Shown here: piece after piece, positions 5,843 to 6,058 of the stretch | Numbering within the stretch: the first letter of the stretch is position 1 | Layout: each line of letters starts with the position of its first letter | Assembly (NCBI GenBank): GCA_016764015.1 | Contig: JAESSR010000298.1 | Coordinates: 1 to 6,058 of the forward strand | Reading direction: 5' to 3' | From: Phycisphaerales bacterium | Lineage (GTDB): Bacteria > Planctomycetota > Phycisphaerae > Phycisphaerales > UBA1924 | DNA: 6,058 nucleotides | Notes under the pieces: model-generated | What the model was told of the DNA's origin: nothing | Database searches by the model: none | What the model saw: the letters and a program-made list of their open reading frames with translations, nothing else | Translations under genes and position numbers: made by a program

Positions 5843-6058
5843 ATGAGGCAGCTAAAATATCAAAGAAACGCCGGATTTTGGATCACTTGCATGGTCTGCG
5901 CATGGTTTGCGGTGTCAGCACATGCACAAATATGCATTCCCGAGTTGTTCAAACTTTCAGCCTTCGATGGCAGTCCGGTGGACATTTATGGCCAATCGGT
6001 CGCTATAAGCGGAAATGTGATTGTCGTTGGGTCGTATATGGATGATACATTTGGTGGG
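5843..6058 (+). CDS. Secreted FG-GAP repeat protein (5' part; runs off window)
   Basis: The frame is open from ATG 5843 to the window edge, 72 codons without a stop. Residues 1-28 form a signal peptide: basic n-region (Arg2, Lys5, Arg8), a hydrophobic core (about 12-24) and a cleavage site after A-H-A (26-28), before Gln29. Then LFKLSAFDGSPVDIYGQSVA and ISGNVIVVGSYMDD (35-68) match the start of an FG-GAP/integrin-alpha-type blade, in which a (F/Y)G-SVAI strand precedes a VVG-Y-DD turn that can bind calcium. Such proteins fold as extracellular beta-propellers of several repeats, so many more residues are expected downstream. AAGG (5831-5834), eight bases before the ATG, is a fair Shine-Dalgarno. 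An overlapping frame at 5836-6045 ends in a stop and lacks the signal and repeat features. The role of the protein (adhesion or matrix) cannot be told from this fragment. Confidence 0.82.
   Translation, partial: MRQLKYQRNAGFWITCMVCAWFAVSAHAQICIPELFKLSAFDGSPVDIYGQSVAISGNVIVVGSYMDDTFGG

Noticed and set aside
5836..6045. Plus-strand frame of 69 codons at the right end
   Set aside because: It overlaps the FG-GAP gene in another frame. The ATG at 5843 gives a signal peptide and an FG-GAP blade, while this frame gives neither.

Overview
This window looks like chromosomal DNA from a free-living Gram-negative bacterium. A member of the Planctomycetota, perhaps Phycisphaerae-like, is my best guess. 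The guess rests on the mix of genes (a long lipoprotein, an RNase HII-like protein with a changed signature, a signal-peptide FG-GAP protein), on roughly even base composition, and on purine-rich Shine-Dalgarno sites in front of GTG as well as ATG starts. It is an inference without a database search. There is no rRNA, tRNA, CRISPR array, transposase or phage gene in view.

Layout from left to right. Bases 1-803 (minus strand) hold the N-terminal part of a lipoprotein gene with a GTG start and a long helical body; its 3' end lies outside the window. A 230-base divergent gap (804-1033) follows. Then come two plus-strand genes overlapping by ATGA: a divergent RNase HII-like protein (1034-1996) and ribD (1993-3093), the bifunctional deaminase/reductase of riboflavin synthesis. 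Converging on them from the right is a YgfZ/GcvT-like folate-binding protein gene on the minus strand (3338-4528). Between the converging ends lies a 231-base nested palindromic element (3090-3320). Its 26-base ends are perfect inverted copies of each other, each end folds on itself into a hairpin, and the left copy supplies the stop codon of ribD.

Divergent from ygfZ is an M42-family metallo-aminopeptidase (4652-5716) with a complete set of metal and catalytic residues, followed by a rho-independent terminator (5751-5776). The right end (5843-6058) is the start of a secreted FG-GAP beta-propeller protein that runs off the window.

Functionally these are mostly housekeeping genes: nucleic-acid repair or RNA removal, flavin synthesis, iron-sulfur enzyme maintenance and peptide turnover, flanked by two envelope or secreted proteins. 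No multi-gene novel system is evident. The most notable items are the RNase HII-like protein with its Arg-to-Tyr signature change and internal insertion, and the nested palindrome between the converging genes.
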